Below, piece by piece: positions 1-5,763 of a DNA stretch of 8,393 nt. The notes beneath the pieces were generated by a model. It was not told the DNA's origin, made no database searches, and was given only the letters and a program-made list of their open reading frames with translations. Source of the DNA: Planctomycetota bacterium (GTDB lineage Bacteria; Planctomycetota; UBA1135; GCA-002686595); contig JAJDES010000200.1 in the NCBI GenBank assembly GCA_029259675.1, positions 1 to 8,393 of the forward strand, in the 5' to 3' direction. Made by a program: the position numbers and the translations under genes. How positions within the stretch are numbered: position 1 is the stretch's first letter; each line of letters starts with the position of its first letter.

Positions 1-398
1 GCTTTGGCGACCGCCGAAAGCGAGCGGTAAACCACGCCCTCAAACTCCCAGCCGGCTTCAACGCGCGTGGTGCGCAACTCGACGCCCTTCCAAGTTCGTG
101 TGAGGATCGTGCCTGGAACGGGCTCGTTCGACTTGGGCATCTGGACCCGCCTTGTCTCGACCTCGCCAAGCGGCAGATCCATGCCCGCGATGATCTCGTC
201 GAGCTTCCTCTTGGCCACGCTCGAAAGACCTCCGAGGCGCTGCTCTTGGATCTTCCATGCCACGCGCCTCCACAGCCAATCCCGGTGCTTGATGCGCGGC
301 GGCCTGCCGAAGGCTGCCTTATATTCCACCACCAACTCGGGCACCGCCATGGCCCGTAGCTCATTGATCAGTTGCGGAATCGGCTTAGTGGTGTCCAC
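1..398 (-). CDS. DUF2924 domain protein, 3' end cut by the left window edge
   Basis: The reading frame stays open from a GTG at 398 to the left edge, giving 132 residues with no stop in the window. The central LGGLSSVAKRKL and the C-terminal PGTILTRTWKG...GWEFEGVVYRSLSAVAKA pattern are what I recognise as DUF2924. In that family the mid-protein QxxxLGGLS and the final 'Y-RSLSA-A' strand are conserved and the full length is about 140-170 residues, so only the last few residues should be missing. The function is unknown. DUF2924 genes commonly sit just upstream of site-specific recombinase genes in mobile elements, which hints at what lies left of the window. The start follows the upstream TAG stop by 3 bases (TAGGCCGTG), with AGGGG about 7 bases before it, so translation is probably coupled to the DUF7768 gene. 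Family is fairly sure; role is unknown. Confidence 0.85.
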   Translation of the reverse strand, partial: MDTTKPIPQLINELRAMAVPELVVEYKAAFGRPPRIKHRDWLWRRVAWKIQEQRLGGLSSVAKRKLDEIIAGMDLPLGEVETRRVQMPKSNEPVPGTILTRTWKGVELRTTRVEAGWEFEGVVYRSLSAVAK

Positions 399-401
399 GG
401 C

Positions 402-758
402 CTAGCCCCTGCTCCAGTTCGGGATGCGCCGGATTTCGAACGGGATCAAAAGCCGCTCCCAGTGTTTCCGCGCATCCTTCATGCCCTGCGACCAACCGAG
501 ATCGGTATAGAAAACCGCAAGGTCCGCATGCGCGCCCCAATCCAAGCCGGTCTCGATTCCAAGCTCGCGTTCGGCGGGCACTTCATCTCGGAGGACGCCG
601 GGCTGGGTGTAGAGCAAATGGGACGCCAGAGGCGCTTCGCCTCGGCCAAGCGAGTCCGCCATCGCTGCACGGGCGTAGGCGACGTTCATCCCGATGTCGC
701 CAGCGAAGGGCGACTCAATAACTACGAGTGGTTTTTTCATTTGGAAAATTGCGATCAC
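402..758 (-). CDS. DUF7768 protein, nucleoside-deoxyribosyltransferase-like
   Basis: This is a 118-residue protein. Visible blocks are VVIESPFAGD (12-21), NVAYARAAMADSLGRGEAP (25-43), SHLLYTQPGVL (46-56), ERELGIETGLDWG (63-75) and VFYTDLGWSQGM (82-93). I recognise this pattern as DUF7768, a small phage and mobile-element family. Its 'SP(Y/F)AGD...N..YA' opening and 'D.G.S.GM' block resemble nucleoside 2-deoxyribosyltransferase-like proteins, which act on nucleosides or nucleotides. Catalysis here is not established. The start is GTG at 758 rather than the ATG at 740, because AAAGGAG lies 8 bases before the GTG while nothing comparable precedes the ATG. The GTG overlaps the upstream TGA stop as GTGA. 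The TAG stop is followed after 3 bases by the DUF2924 start, so the gene sits inside the operon. Confidence 0.87.
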   Translation of the reverse strand: MIAIFQMKKPLVVIESPFAGDIGMNVAYARAAMADSLGRGEAPLASHLLYTQPGVLRDEVPAERELGIETGLDWGAHADLAVFYTDLGWSQGMKDARKHWERLLIPFEIRRIPNWSRG

Positions 759-1009
759 GGGGTTTGCTCCTTTGCGTTAACCGAAATGCATGAAGGCTCG
801 GCCTGGCCCAACACATCAAGTCCATTCACGCGAATTCGAGACCGCCGGTATCCAGCGGCCATGTGCGCGCCCAGCTCGGCCATTCGCTCGACGCGCGACA
901 TCACCGCCGGGTTGAGCCGTGGGACGGGCACAGCGCCGCGCAGGCCTAGTTCGGATCCTGCTAGACAACCATTCCCTGCGTAATCGGAGCCATTGGAATG
1001 CGACCTCAA
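755..1009 (-). CDS. Hypothetical protein of 84 residues (TTG start)
   Basis: I do not recognise a family. The protein is small and basic, with a central segment VMSRVERMAELGAHMAAGY (36-54) that could form an amphipathic helix; I see no signal peptide, membrane segment or metal-binding motif. The case for a real gene is its setting. It starts with TTG at 1009, preceded by a strong AAGGAGG seven bases upstream; the TTG overlaps the TGA stop of the SpoVG-like gene (TTGA); and its own TGA overlaps the GTG start of the next gene (GTGA). It therefore fills exactly the space between two recognised genes. A reading frame in the same strand but another phase (816-1112) overlaps both this gene and the SpoVG-like gene and lacks such junctions. 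Confidence 0.6.
   Translation of the reverse strand: MRSHSNGSDYAGNGCLAGSELGLRGAVPVPRLNPAVMSRVERMAELGAHMAAGYRRSRIRVNGLDVLGQAEPSCISVNAKEQTP
767..773 (-). promoter_or_regulatory. Shine-Dalgarno deciding the DUF7768 start
   Basis: On the minus strand AAAGGAG ends 8 bases before the GTG at 758. It lies inside the last codons of the 84-residue gene and supports the GTG over the internal ATG at 740. Confidence 0.75.
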
Positions 1010-1302
1010 TGGACCGCCTCCTTCGACAAGCCGAGCTGCTTGAACACTTGCGTCTCGATGCTTCGGCGCGCCTCGTCATTGAGTGGGCGAACCACTGAAT
1101 GTCTCTCCCCAAGCCGATCTCGGCGCTCGGGGTAGCTCAGGGTCAAGGCCCCCCTCTTGGTTCGACGCAGCGTGATCCCGTCGATGAGAAGTGCGTTGTT
1201 AATCGCTACCGTCAACCAGCCGATCAGGCCCTTAGAGGCCTCCGCCTCAGAAGCGCGGACGATGCCGATGAAAGTGACGGTGAAGGCTTGGGAGACGCTC
1301 AC
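1006..1302 (-). CDS. SpoVG-like (septation protein SpoVG family) protein
   Basis: This 98-residue protein has NALLIDGITLRRTKRGALTL (36-55), then YPERRDRLGERHSVVRPLN (57-75) and DEARRSIETQVFKQLG (76-91). The order is that of SpoVG: a strand carrying the '(I)-(V/L)-(D/H)-(G/D)-I' core, a basic 'P-R-D-G--(R/H)-(D/V)-V-P(I/L)' stretch, and a C-terminal helix starting 'R--IE'. SpoVG proteins of Bacillus and related bacteria are small DNA- or RNA-binding regulators. Divergent copies occur in phages and mobile elements of many phyla, where their role is not known. The GTG start at 1302 overlaps the TGA of the helicase gene (GTGA) and is preceded by GAAGGTG. The call rests on pattern recall, since the domain is divergent. 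Binding element DNA or mRNA is an inference. Confidence 0.72.
   Translation of the reverse strand: MSVSQAFTVTFIGIVRASEAEASKGLIGWLTVAINNALLIDGITLRRTKRGALTLSYPERRDRLGERHSVVRPLNDEARRSIETQVFKQLGLSKEAVH
1017..1023 (-). promoter_or_regulatory. Strong Shine-Dalgarno supporting a TTG start
   Basis: AAGGAGG on the minus strand ends 7 bases before the TTG at 1009, within the last codons of the SpoVG-like gene. Without this site the TTG-initiated 84-residue gene would be hard to defend. Confidence 0.75.
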
Positions 1303-4300
1303 AGCTGCACCTTCGAGTTGACGGTCTTCAGTGCATTTTTTTGATCTACGTGAGCCGGCTCGACATCACGAGCACCGCTTGTTCCCGTTCCTGTTCCCGA
1401 TTCTTGATCGCTATCGGGAACACCTGCAGGTGAATAATCGGCCTTTTCGGGTGCATGAGCGGGGTGTGTTCCCGTTGTTCCCTTTGTTCCCCTTCCTAGG
1501 AGACAAGCGCGATCCTCTTTGCCGAGACGGGGGTGGTTCTGCTTGCCGTGCGAGCTTGTGATTTGTGTTGCCCCCCCCGCTTCCTGAAAGTCACTAAGTA
1601 CTTCTCCATTAAGGGGAACAACGGGAACATCGGGAACAGGGCCTCTTGACGATGCCGACAAGCCCGATTTCTGGCCGCTTTCTGTTCCCGTTACCGATTC
1701 AGGAAAGGGAACATCGCCCTTCGTATCGGGAACAAAGCCGCTTTCGCCTTGCCCGTCGAGGCCTTCCGAGCCAATAACGTCATCCAAGTGAAGGTGTAAC
1801 ACGCTCAGGCTGCGACTTGTGATGCGGACCTTCTTTAGATTGCGTCCCGCATCGTGGCTCGCGATTAGGCCGCGCTCCGCAAGTGCCTTCCAAAGGGTTC
1901 GATCCCCGACATTGATGCGGCAGCTAGCGTCGCCCGCTGACCTCACCACTTCACTGAAAGCGACTTTCGGATCTAAGTAGACAGCCTTGTCTTCTGTGTC
2001 AATCCATCCGACTTGAGGACCGCATGGCTTCCACCCAGCATTGCCCCCCTGCTGGTACCTCCACCCAGCGGCCCGGGCAAGGTCTTTTGGGGCCGGGAAA
2101 CTTCCGGTTTTGCGATCGACGAGATGGATGCCGCCTGATCGTAGCGCGGCCCCAAGTTGCTCGACAAACATCATCGCGGGTTCAGCGTCTTGAAGGTAAC
2201 CAAATTGATTGCGCGCTACTTTGATCATCGCGACGGAGGCGCGCCCCATTAGTCGATTAAATTCGTCCTCAGTAATCCCACCGATTTCGATGCAGAAGCG
2301 CAAAAACACTTGAAGGCCCGCTAGGAGCTCCCCAGTGAGGGACGCCGTTCGTCCATGCGAAACATCGCCATTCAGCAAGTCCCGAGTCGCCTTGGAATTG
2401 GATTGAAACTCCATACGCACGCCCGGAAGCCTGCTGGCCAACCATTCAACAAATCCGGACAAAGCCTTCGAGAAGGCGTCTCTGTTTGCCTGGCACTCCG
2501 TCAACTTAAGGAGGTCTACTGAATCTTGCGGAACATCCACAGTGAACAGTCGGGCGCGCAAGGAGTGGCCACCCGGCAATTCCTCTCCAGTGCTCAATAT
2601 CAAGCCTCGCGGATAGAGCGCAGCTTGGCGTTCGCCATCGGCTCGCAGTCGTCCACGACCGCGCGAATTGGCTTGCCCGCGAATAAGCCGATCAGCGTCA
2701 CGGTTGAGGCGCTGCACGTCGGCTGACGTGCCGGCAGGGCAAAAGTCATCAACAACGAGAAGCGCGTCTTTCGCATAAAAGCCTAGCGTTTCGAGATAGT
2801 TCCCGGTTGAGGCCCAAGACGCTGGGAGATTATGCGCATCCATGCCAGCGCCAAAGTGGCTTTGGGCGAGGGAGGCGAGTTCAGTCTTTTTTTGACCCGT
2901 TCCACCTGCGATGTGGATTGACTGCCCATTGCTATGAACGAGTGGCGTCCAAATCCCGGCGTAAATTGGGAAGATCACTTCGTCCGGTGCCAACCCATCA
3001 AGAATGCCGAGGCTAGTTCGAACAGCCGCAACAAGTTCAGGCCCTTCAGGCGGCGAAGGAAGAGTGAACATGTCCAGCGGCGGATCGACCCTAACTTCAA
3101 TGCCGTCGATGAAACCACCGGAGCCAATCGCGCCGTTTGCGCACACATAAAGGTACTTCCCGCTCTCCAAAAGAATCCATCCCGTGCAAGTGTGAACCTT
3201 GCGGCATTCAATGTCCTCGTCGGACATTGTTTGCACCGCCTCGCGCAGGAGGTCTTTGCCTCCCATACCCGCAACTACGATGGCCTTAGGCCCAAGATTT
3301 TCGGTCACCCAAGACATTGACGCAAACCGCTCTACCCTCACGTCAAACGTGTGAATTGCTCCATTCAATGAGGCTTCGAGCTCGAATAGCCTGCGGCTTT
3401 CCAGGCCATTCTCTTCGGTAACGTCTCCGACAATTTTGGCATGGAAATTCGCAAGGTGGATCGGGATGACATCGCCATCCGCCGTTTGCTTCAAATAGTT
3501 GGTCCCGCCATTTTTCGTCACTCCAAATTTCTCGACTTGCTCAGCTTGGTTGGGGACTTGCAATTTCGAAGTCGCAAGACTGATTAAGCTTTCGATCGTA
3601 TTGCCAGCGGCCAGGTAGTCGTCGAGCCCAACTTTTTGTCCCCCATCGGTCGGCTTGAGGTACACGGCCAAGACTTCTCCACCTCTCGATTCGAGGAAAG
3701 GTTTGAGCCGGCATAGCGCCTTATGCACGCCTGGCTTGACCATCACATCCGAGTCAAAAACGATGTAGATGGTGCGCCCATTCAGGGCGATGTTCTCCCA
3801 GTCCGGAAGCGCGACCTTCCCACCCTTTTCGTTGGTGCCCCGCCAGTTCCACACGCCCAAAATGGCTATGCAGCAAGCGGCCTGCGAGACTGCCGCGTCA
3901 GCCTTTCTAGCACCTTCAGTGATGAACAAGGCGCTATTCGGATCTGCAACCTGTGCGCGAGAACTCAATGGCACATCAATCACAGCATGCGTGCCCGAAG
4001 GAAACTCATACTTGAGTGGCTTTCCCTTCTTGATGCGAGGTTCATCCGGACGGATTTGGTAATTGACCGGTTCCTTCCCCGAAGCTCCGTAGATCGGAAT
4101 CAGCAAGGCCGGCACTTTGCATTGATTGCGCCCAAAGCCAAGCCTCTCTAGCTCCGCCTTGCTTCTCACGGTCCGGTACCCGCGTTGTCTCGCGACAGCC
4201 TCATCGATTGCCGAATCTTTAATCAGCTGTGCGTGGTTCGCTTCCAAGATCGGCGGAGCTTGCTGGCCCTGATTCTTCTTGGGGTTCGAATATCCTGAAT

Positions 4301-4319
4301 CCCTTTGGCTATCAGTCAT
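1299..4319 (-). CDS. DUF3854 (TOPRIM-like) plus helicase/DUF927-like replication protein
   Basis: This 1006-residue protein probably replicates the element. Residues about 30-255 form a DUF3854, TOPRIM-like domain: LFITEGARKADA (131-142) holds the conserved Glu and IYIVFDSDV (184-192) the DxD. Residues about 300-640 are a helicase-type ATPase related to DUF927 proteins. It has a Walker A-like loop AGGTGQKKTELA (471-482) with Lys where the usual Gly stands, Walker B DALLVVDDF (518-526), a sensor-like GLILSTGE (572-579) and a basic SLRARLF (586-592). Residues about 850-1006 are low complexity, rich in VP and GT dipeptides, and coincide with a DNA repeat cluster. The ATG at 4319 is chosen because it overlaps the zinc-finger stop by 8 bases and has AAGG 8 bases upstream; the frame opens further to 4451, but that part lies over the zinc-finger gene. 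A G8 run (1571-1578) sits in the tail. Confidence 0.88.
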   Translation of the reverse strand: MTDSQRDSGYSNPKKNQGQQAPPILEANHAQLIKDSAIDEAVARQRGYRTVRSKAELERLGFGRNQCKVPALLIPIYGASGKEPVNYQIRPDEPRIKKGKPLKYEFPSGTHAVIDVPLSSRAQVADPNSALFITEGARKADAAVSQAACCIAILGVWNWRGTNEKGGKVALPDWENIALNGRTIYIVFDSDVMVKPGVHKALCRLKPFLESRGGEVLAVYLKPTDGGQKVGLDDYLAAGNTIESLISLATSKLQVPNQAEQVEKFGVTKNGGTNYLKQTADGDVIPIHLANFHAKIVGDVTEENGLESRRLFELEASLNGAIHTFDVRVERFASMSWVTENLGPKAIVVAGMGGKDLLREAVQTMSDEDIECRKVHTCTGWILLESGKYLYVCANGAIGSGGFIDGIEVRVDPPLDMFTLPSPPEGPELVAAVRTSLGILDGLAPDEVIFPIYAGIWTPLVHSNGQSIHIAGGTGQKKTELASLAQSHFGAGMDAHNLPASWASTGNYLETLGFYAKDALLVVDDFCPAGTSADVQRLNRDADRLIRGQANSRGRGRLRADGERQAALYPRGLILSTGEELPGGHSLRARLFTVDVPQDSVDLLKLTECQANRDAFSKALSGFVEWLASRLPGVRMEFQSNSKATRDLLNGDVSHGRTASLTGELLAGLQVFLRFCIEIGGITEDEFNRLMGRASVAMIKVARNQFGYLQDAEPAMMFVEQLGAALRSGGIHLVDRKTGSFPAPKDLARAAGWRYQQGGNAGWKPCGPQVGWIDTEDKAVYLDPKVAFSEVVRSAGDASCRINVGDRTLWKALAERGLIASHDAGRNLKKVRITSRSLSVLHLHLDDVIGSEGLDGQGESGFVPDTKGDVPFPESVTGTESGQKSGLSASSRGPVPDVPVVPLNGEVLSDFQEAGGATQITSSHGKQNHPRLGKEDRACLLGRGTKGTTGTHPAHAPEKADYSPAGVPDSDQESGTGTGTSGARDVEPAHVDQKNALKTVNSKVQL
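1392..1422. repeat. Perfect 10-bp inverted repeat
   Basis: TGTTCCCGAT (1392-1401) faces ATCGGGAACA (1413-1422) across an 11-base loop. The hairpin belongs to the GTTCCC cluster. It has no following U-run on either strand, so a factor-independent terminator is unlikely. The right arm, as TATCGGGAACA, recurs exactly at 1724-1734. The left arm, as CCTGTTCCCGAT (1390-1401), has a perfect inverted copy at 1629-1640. Confidence 0.8.
1467..1638. repeat. 28-bp inverted repeat, 26 of 28 matched, 116-base loop
   Basis: Positions 1467-1494 pair with 1611-1638: 26 of 28 positions are complementary by hand alignment, with the innermost 11 bases unbroken. Each arm contains three hexamer copies at a 9-bp period. 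In mRNA or single-stranded DNA the arms could form a long stem enclosing the C8 run at 1571-1578. The structure lies wholly inside the helicase tail, whose protein sequence seems unconstrained there. Confidence 0.78.
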
Positions 4320-4536
4320 CGAATCGACCTTGCCCTTCCTGTTCGCTCCGATTGCCGTAGTGCCGCGAACTGGTGTCAGGGTGAAACCACCCTGCATGGC
4401 CCCAGCGAATTGGCGACTCAACCCGGGCGCAAATCGCACCTCCGCCTCCAAGCTTGATCAGGCACCAACTAGGCCTGCCGCAAACCAGGCAGGGATTGCG
4501 TTTGGATACCCGGCTGAAATCCTTGAGGAGGCTCAT
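4312..4536 (-). CDS. Small primase-type zinc-finger protein
   Basis: This 74-residue protein carries four cysteines, C16-x2-C19-x5-C25-x10-C36, in the context NPCLVCGRPSWCLI...AICARVES...GHAGWFH. The 'CxxCG-P-WC...G--AIC-RV-S...G-AGW-H' pattern is one I know from the N-terminal zinc finger of phage and plasmid DUF3854/primase-like proteins. Such fingers usually help recognise template DNA. Here the finger is a separate gene directly before the DUF3854/helicase gene rather than fused to it. Its start overlaps the HTH gene stop as ATGA, with GAGG 7 bases upstream. Its TGA lies inside the first codons of the helicase gene, an 8-base overlap (ATGACTGA). The tail after residue 52 is polar and probably disordered. 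A frameshift that split a once-fused protein is possible. Confidence 0.78.
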   Translation of the reverse strand: MSLLKDFSRVSKRNPCLVCGRPSWCLIKLGGGGAICARVESPIRWGHAGWFHPDTSSRHYGNRSEQEGQGRFDD

Positions 4537-4772
4537 CGGTTGGCCTCGCTGCTGTCAATGGACCGGGGACACCCACGATTGATCCATTTGTCGATGACAT
4601 TTGATTGCCACCTCAGCAACGCCCCAAGGTGCACGGGTGCTGGCAACATGCCCCTCTTGCGTAGGCGCAATACGTGCCTCTTGGAGCAGCCAAGCCTTGC
4701 GGCGATCTGGCTAACGTCAATCAGTTCGCACCCATGATCGGGGGTACAGTTTCTCTTGTCACTTCTAGTCAT
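4533..4772 (-). CDS. AlpA/excisionase-type helix-turn-helix protein
   Basis: The protein has 79 residues. The core ELIDVSQIAARLGCSKRHVL (16-35) is a helix-turn-helix, followed by RLRKRGMLPAPVHLG (36-50), then LRWQSNVIDKWI (53-64). This is the MerR-like layout of AlpA and phage excisionases: helix, turn, recognition helix, a 'G-LP-P---G---RW' wing, and a 'W----I--WI' end. Such proteins bend DNA to direct integrase toward excision and may also regulate transcription. It is the first gene of the dense operon and follows a 97-base intergenic region bordered by a palindrome. The ATG at 4772 has GGGAG 9 bases upstream. Its stop overlaps the zinc-finger start (ATGA). Family is quite sure; whether it is a recombination directionality factor or a repressor cannot be told. 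Confidence 0.85.
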   Translation of the reverse strand: MTRSDKRNCTPDHGCELIDVSQIAARLGCSKRHVLRLRKRGMLPAPVHLGALLRWQSNVIDKWINRGCPRSIDSSEANR

Positions 4773-4869
4773 ACCGGTGATCTCCCAAGGAGTCGGAGGC
4801 GCGCAGAGTGCGCACCATTCACCGGCAGTCTTAGCTGCTCAACTCAAGCTCTACGAACCGTCACAAGGA
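4773..4869. other. Intergenic leader of the HTH-zinc finger-helicase operon
   Basis: These 97 bases are the main non-coding gap before the operon. They hold the 8-bp palindrome GTGCGCAC (4808-4815) and a 7-bp inverted pair, CCGGTGA (4774-4780) with TCACCGG (4819-4825). The larger palindrome 4856-4883 overlaps the upstream end. I looked for sigma-70-like boxes on the minus strand: TTGTGA and TTGAGC occur, but no good -10 box sits at the right distance. A promoter here is expected but not shown. Confidence 0.4.
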
Positions 4870-4883
4870 TCATTGTGATGGTT
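4856..4883. repeat. Imperfect 28-bp palindrome (12 of 14 pairs), possible operator
   Basis: The arms AACC-TCACAA and TTGTGA-GGTT flank a GATC centre; mismatched pairs are 4860/4879 and 4867/4872. The palindrome covers the stop codon of the unknown 297-residue gene (4870-4872) and ends about 84 bases before the HTH start. It could be an operator for the HTH protein or a weak RNA hairpin between the two genes. On the minus strand no U-run follows, so it is not a typical terminator. Confidence 0.6.
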
Positions 4884-5763
4884 TTTGTGATGGTTTTGGG
4901 GCCAAATTGAATTCACTTTTTAGGCTTGACCGCAAGTACCAGGCATGCGCGTTACTGTTTGATTTGCGCCATACTCTCCCGTAATAGTCTACACCTACTA
5001 GGCCGTCCGTCGTTTTGTCGCCTGCGCATCGATAGTTAGCCAATGCTCTAGTGCCTGGGCTCTGGAGCTCTGCCACTTTGTTAGACTGTAGCCACTTTCC
5101 GTCAGTTGTGCAGAGTTCGGGAATGTTTTCGAAGTCAGATGTGACCGTCTCAATAGCCGTCTTCAATTTTCGACCATCGCTTCGGGGTTCTATCTTCGGA
5201 GAGATTTCCGCCGTGGCTAGCCAACTTCCATCGATCACGGCTTTCATGCGAGACACCAACTCGTCGAAGTAAGCGTGATAATGCGAGAGATAACTCCGGG
5301 CCATCTCCAAAACTTCGGCAAGCTTTTTCTCGATGGTAGCTAACTGAGATTCATCCGGAACCGAATCAACAAACCCTCGAAAGATTCGAGCCACGTAAGC
5401 CGTCTTCGGATCAACCTTCCCTTCCGTCATAGATGGCGAAAGTAACTTACCTAAATCGAAGCCTTCAATTTGTACCGTTAGCTTTCGCACTGCCCGTGAA
5501 GCGGGCAGCATCGCCAGGCGCACCAAGCTTGATGAATATTTGTCCATGCTCCAGTGTTCACGCCAAGAGCTACTGCCGCTTTCCGACAACTCCGGAATGA
5601 ACATGTCAGGGAAGTAGCCCTCGGTACAAGGCATGATCGCCTCGTGGATTTCTACCAATGCATGTTGATGCGCAGTTCGCGCTAGACGTTCATCTTCCTC
5701 TTGCCTCAATGAATCCAGCAAGTCATCCGCTTCGGTGGAAAGGTCTTCGGCAAATTCGTCCAT
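4870..5763 (-). CDS. Unrecognised protein of about 297-304 residues, possible cargo
   Basis: I recognise no family. The N-terminus is strongly acidic and helical in character (MDEFAEDLSTEADDLL), followed by RQEEDERLARTAHQHALVEI. The middle (about 145-185) looks helical and could be a short coiled coil. The C-terminal part has a β-rich appearance, with GTRALANYRCAG and GVDYYGRVWRK ahead of a polar tail ending KPSQKPSQ. I see no signal peptide, membrane span or nucleotide-binding loop. The base composition is lower in GC (roughly 50% in sampled lines) than the integrase and terminase (about 63-65%), and the gene sits between integrase and HTH, a typical cargo position. The start is uncertain: ATG at 5763 has no Shine-Dalgarno; TTG at 5784, adding 7 residues, has AAGGGA about 10 bases upstream. 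Confidence 0.68.
   Translation of the reverse strand: MDEFAEDLSTEADDLLDSLRQEEDERLARTAHQHALVEIHEAIMPCTEGYFPDMFIPELSESGSSSWREHWSMDKYSSSLVRLAMLPASRAVRKLTVQIEGFDLGKLLSPSMTEGKVDPKTAYVARIFRGFVDSVPDESQLATIEKKLAEVLEMARSYLSHYHAYFDELVSRMKAVIDGSWLATAEISPKIEPRSDGRKLKTAIETVTSDFENIPELCTTDGKWLQSNKVAELQSPGTRALANYRCAGDKTTDGLVGVDYYGRVWRKSNSNAHAWYLRSSLKSEFNLAPKPSQKPSQ
4873..4896. repeat. Perfect 12-bp tandem duplication at a gene's 3' end
   Basis: TTGTGATGGTTT is repeated head to tail (4873-4884 and 4885-4896). On the minus strand it encodes the last eight residues, KPSQKPSQ, of the upstream protein. One copy supplies the TTGTGA-GGTT arm of the palindrome at 4856-4883. Confidence 0.9.

Larger units (their letters stand above)
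1378..1735. repeat. GTTCCC/GGGAAC short-repeat cluster (iteron-like) in the 3' end of the helicase gene
   Basis: Twelve exact copies of one hexamer lie here: GTTCCC at 1381, 1393, 1468, 1477, 1486 and 1684, and its complement GGGAAC at 1416, 1614, 1623, 1632, 1707 and 1728 (plus strand starts). Near copies are at 1387 (GTTCCT) and 1690 (GTTACC). Two blocks are tandem triplets with a 9-bp period: 1468-1494 (GTTCCCNTT) and 1614-1640 (GGGAACANS), in opposite orientation. Most left copies read GTTCCC and most right copies GGGAAC. Elsewhere I found only isolated copies (2799 and 6499). The coding frame differs between copies, giving VP or GT dipeptides, so the DNA word rather than the peptide is repeated. 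An origin or protein-binding array is possible; simple repeat expansion is the alternative. Confidence 0.85.

Noticed and set aside
372..983. A 203-residue open frame on the plus strand
   Set aside because: It lies antisense to the DUF7768 gene and the 84-residue gene; its translation shows no family pattern, while the minus strand has a recognised domain and coupled junctions.
816..1112. A 98-residue minus-strand frame overlapping the SpoVG-like and 84-residue genes
   Set aside because: Arg-rich shadow-like composition and no clean junctions; the alternative frames have coupled starts and Shine-Dalgarno sites.
1378..1735. A CRISPR array
   Set aside because: The repeats are 6-9 bp, occur in both orientations and have no spacers of regular length; the region is inside an open coding frame.
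4320..4451. A longer N-terminus for the helicase protein
   Set aside because: The extra 44 codons lie over the zinc-finger gene in another frame; the ATG at 4319 has an upstream AAGG and the expected overlap.
4279..4737. A 152-residue plus-strand frame
   Set aside because: Antisense to the zinc-finger and HTH genes, which have clear motifs; no domain is visible in the plus frame.
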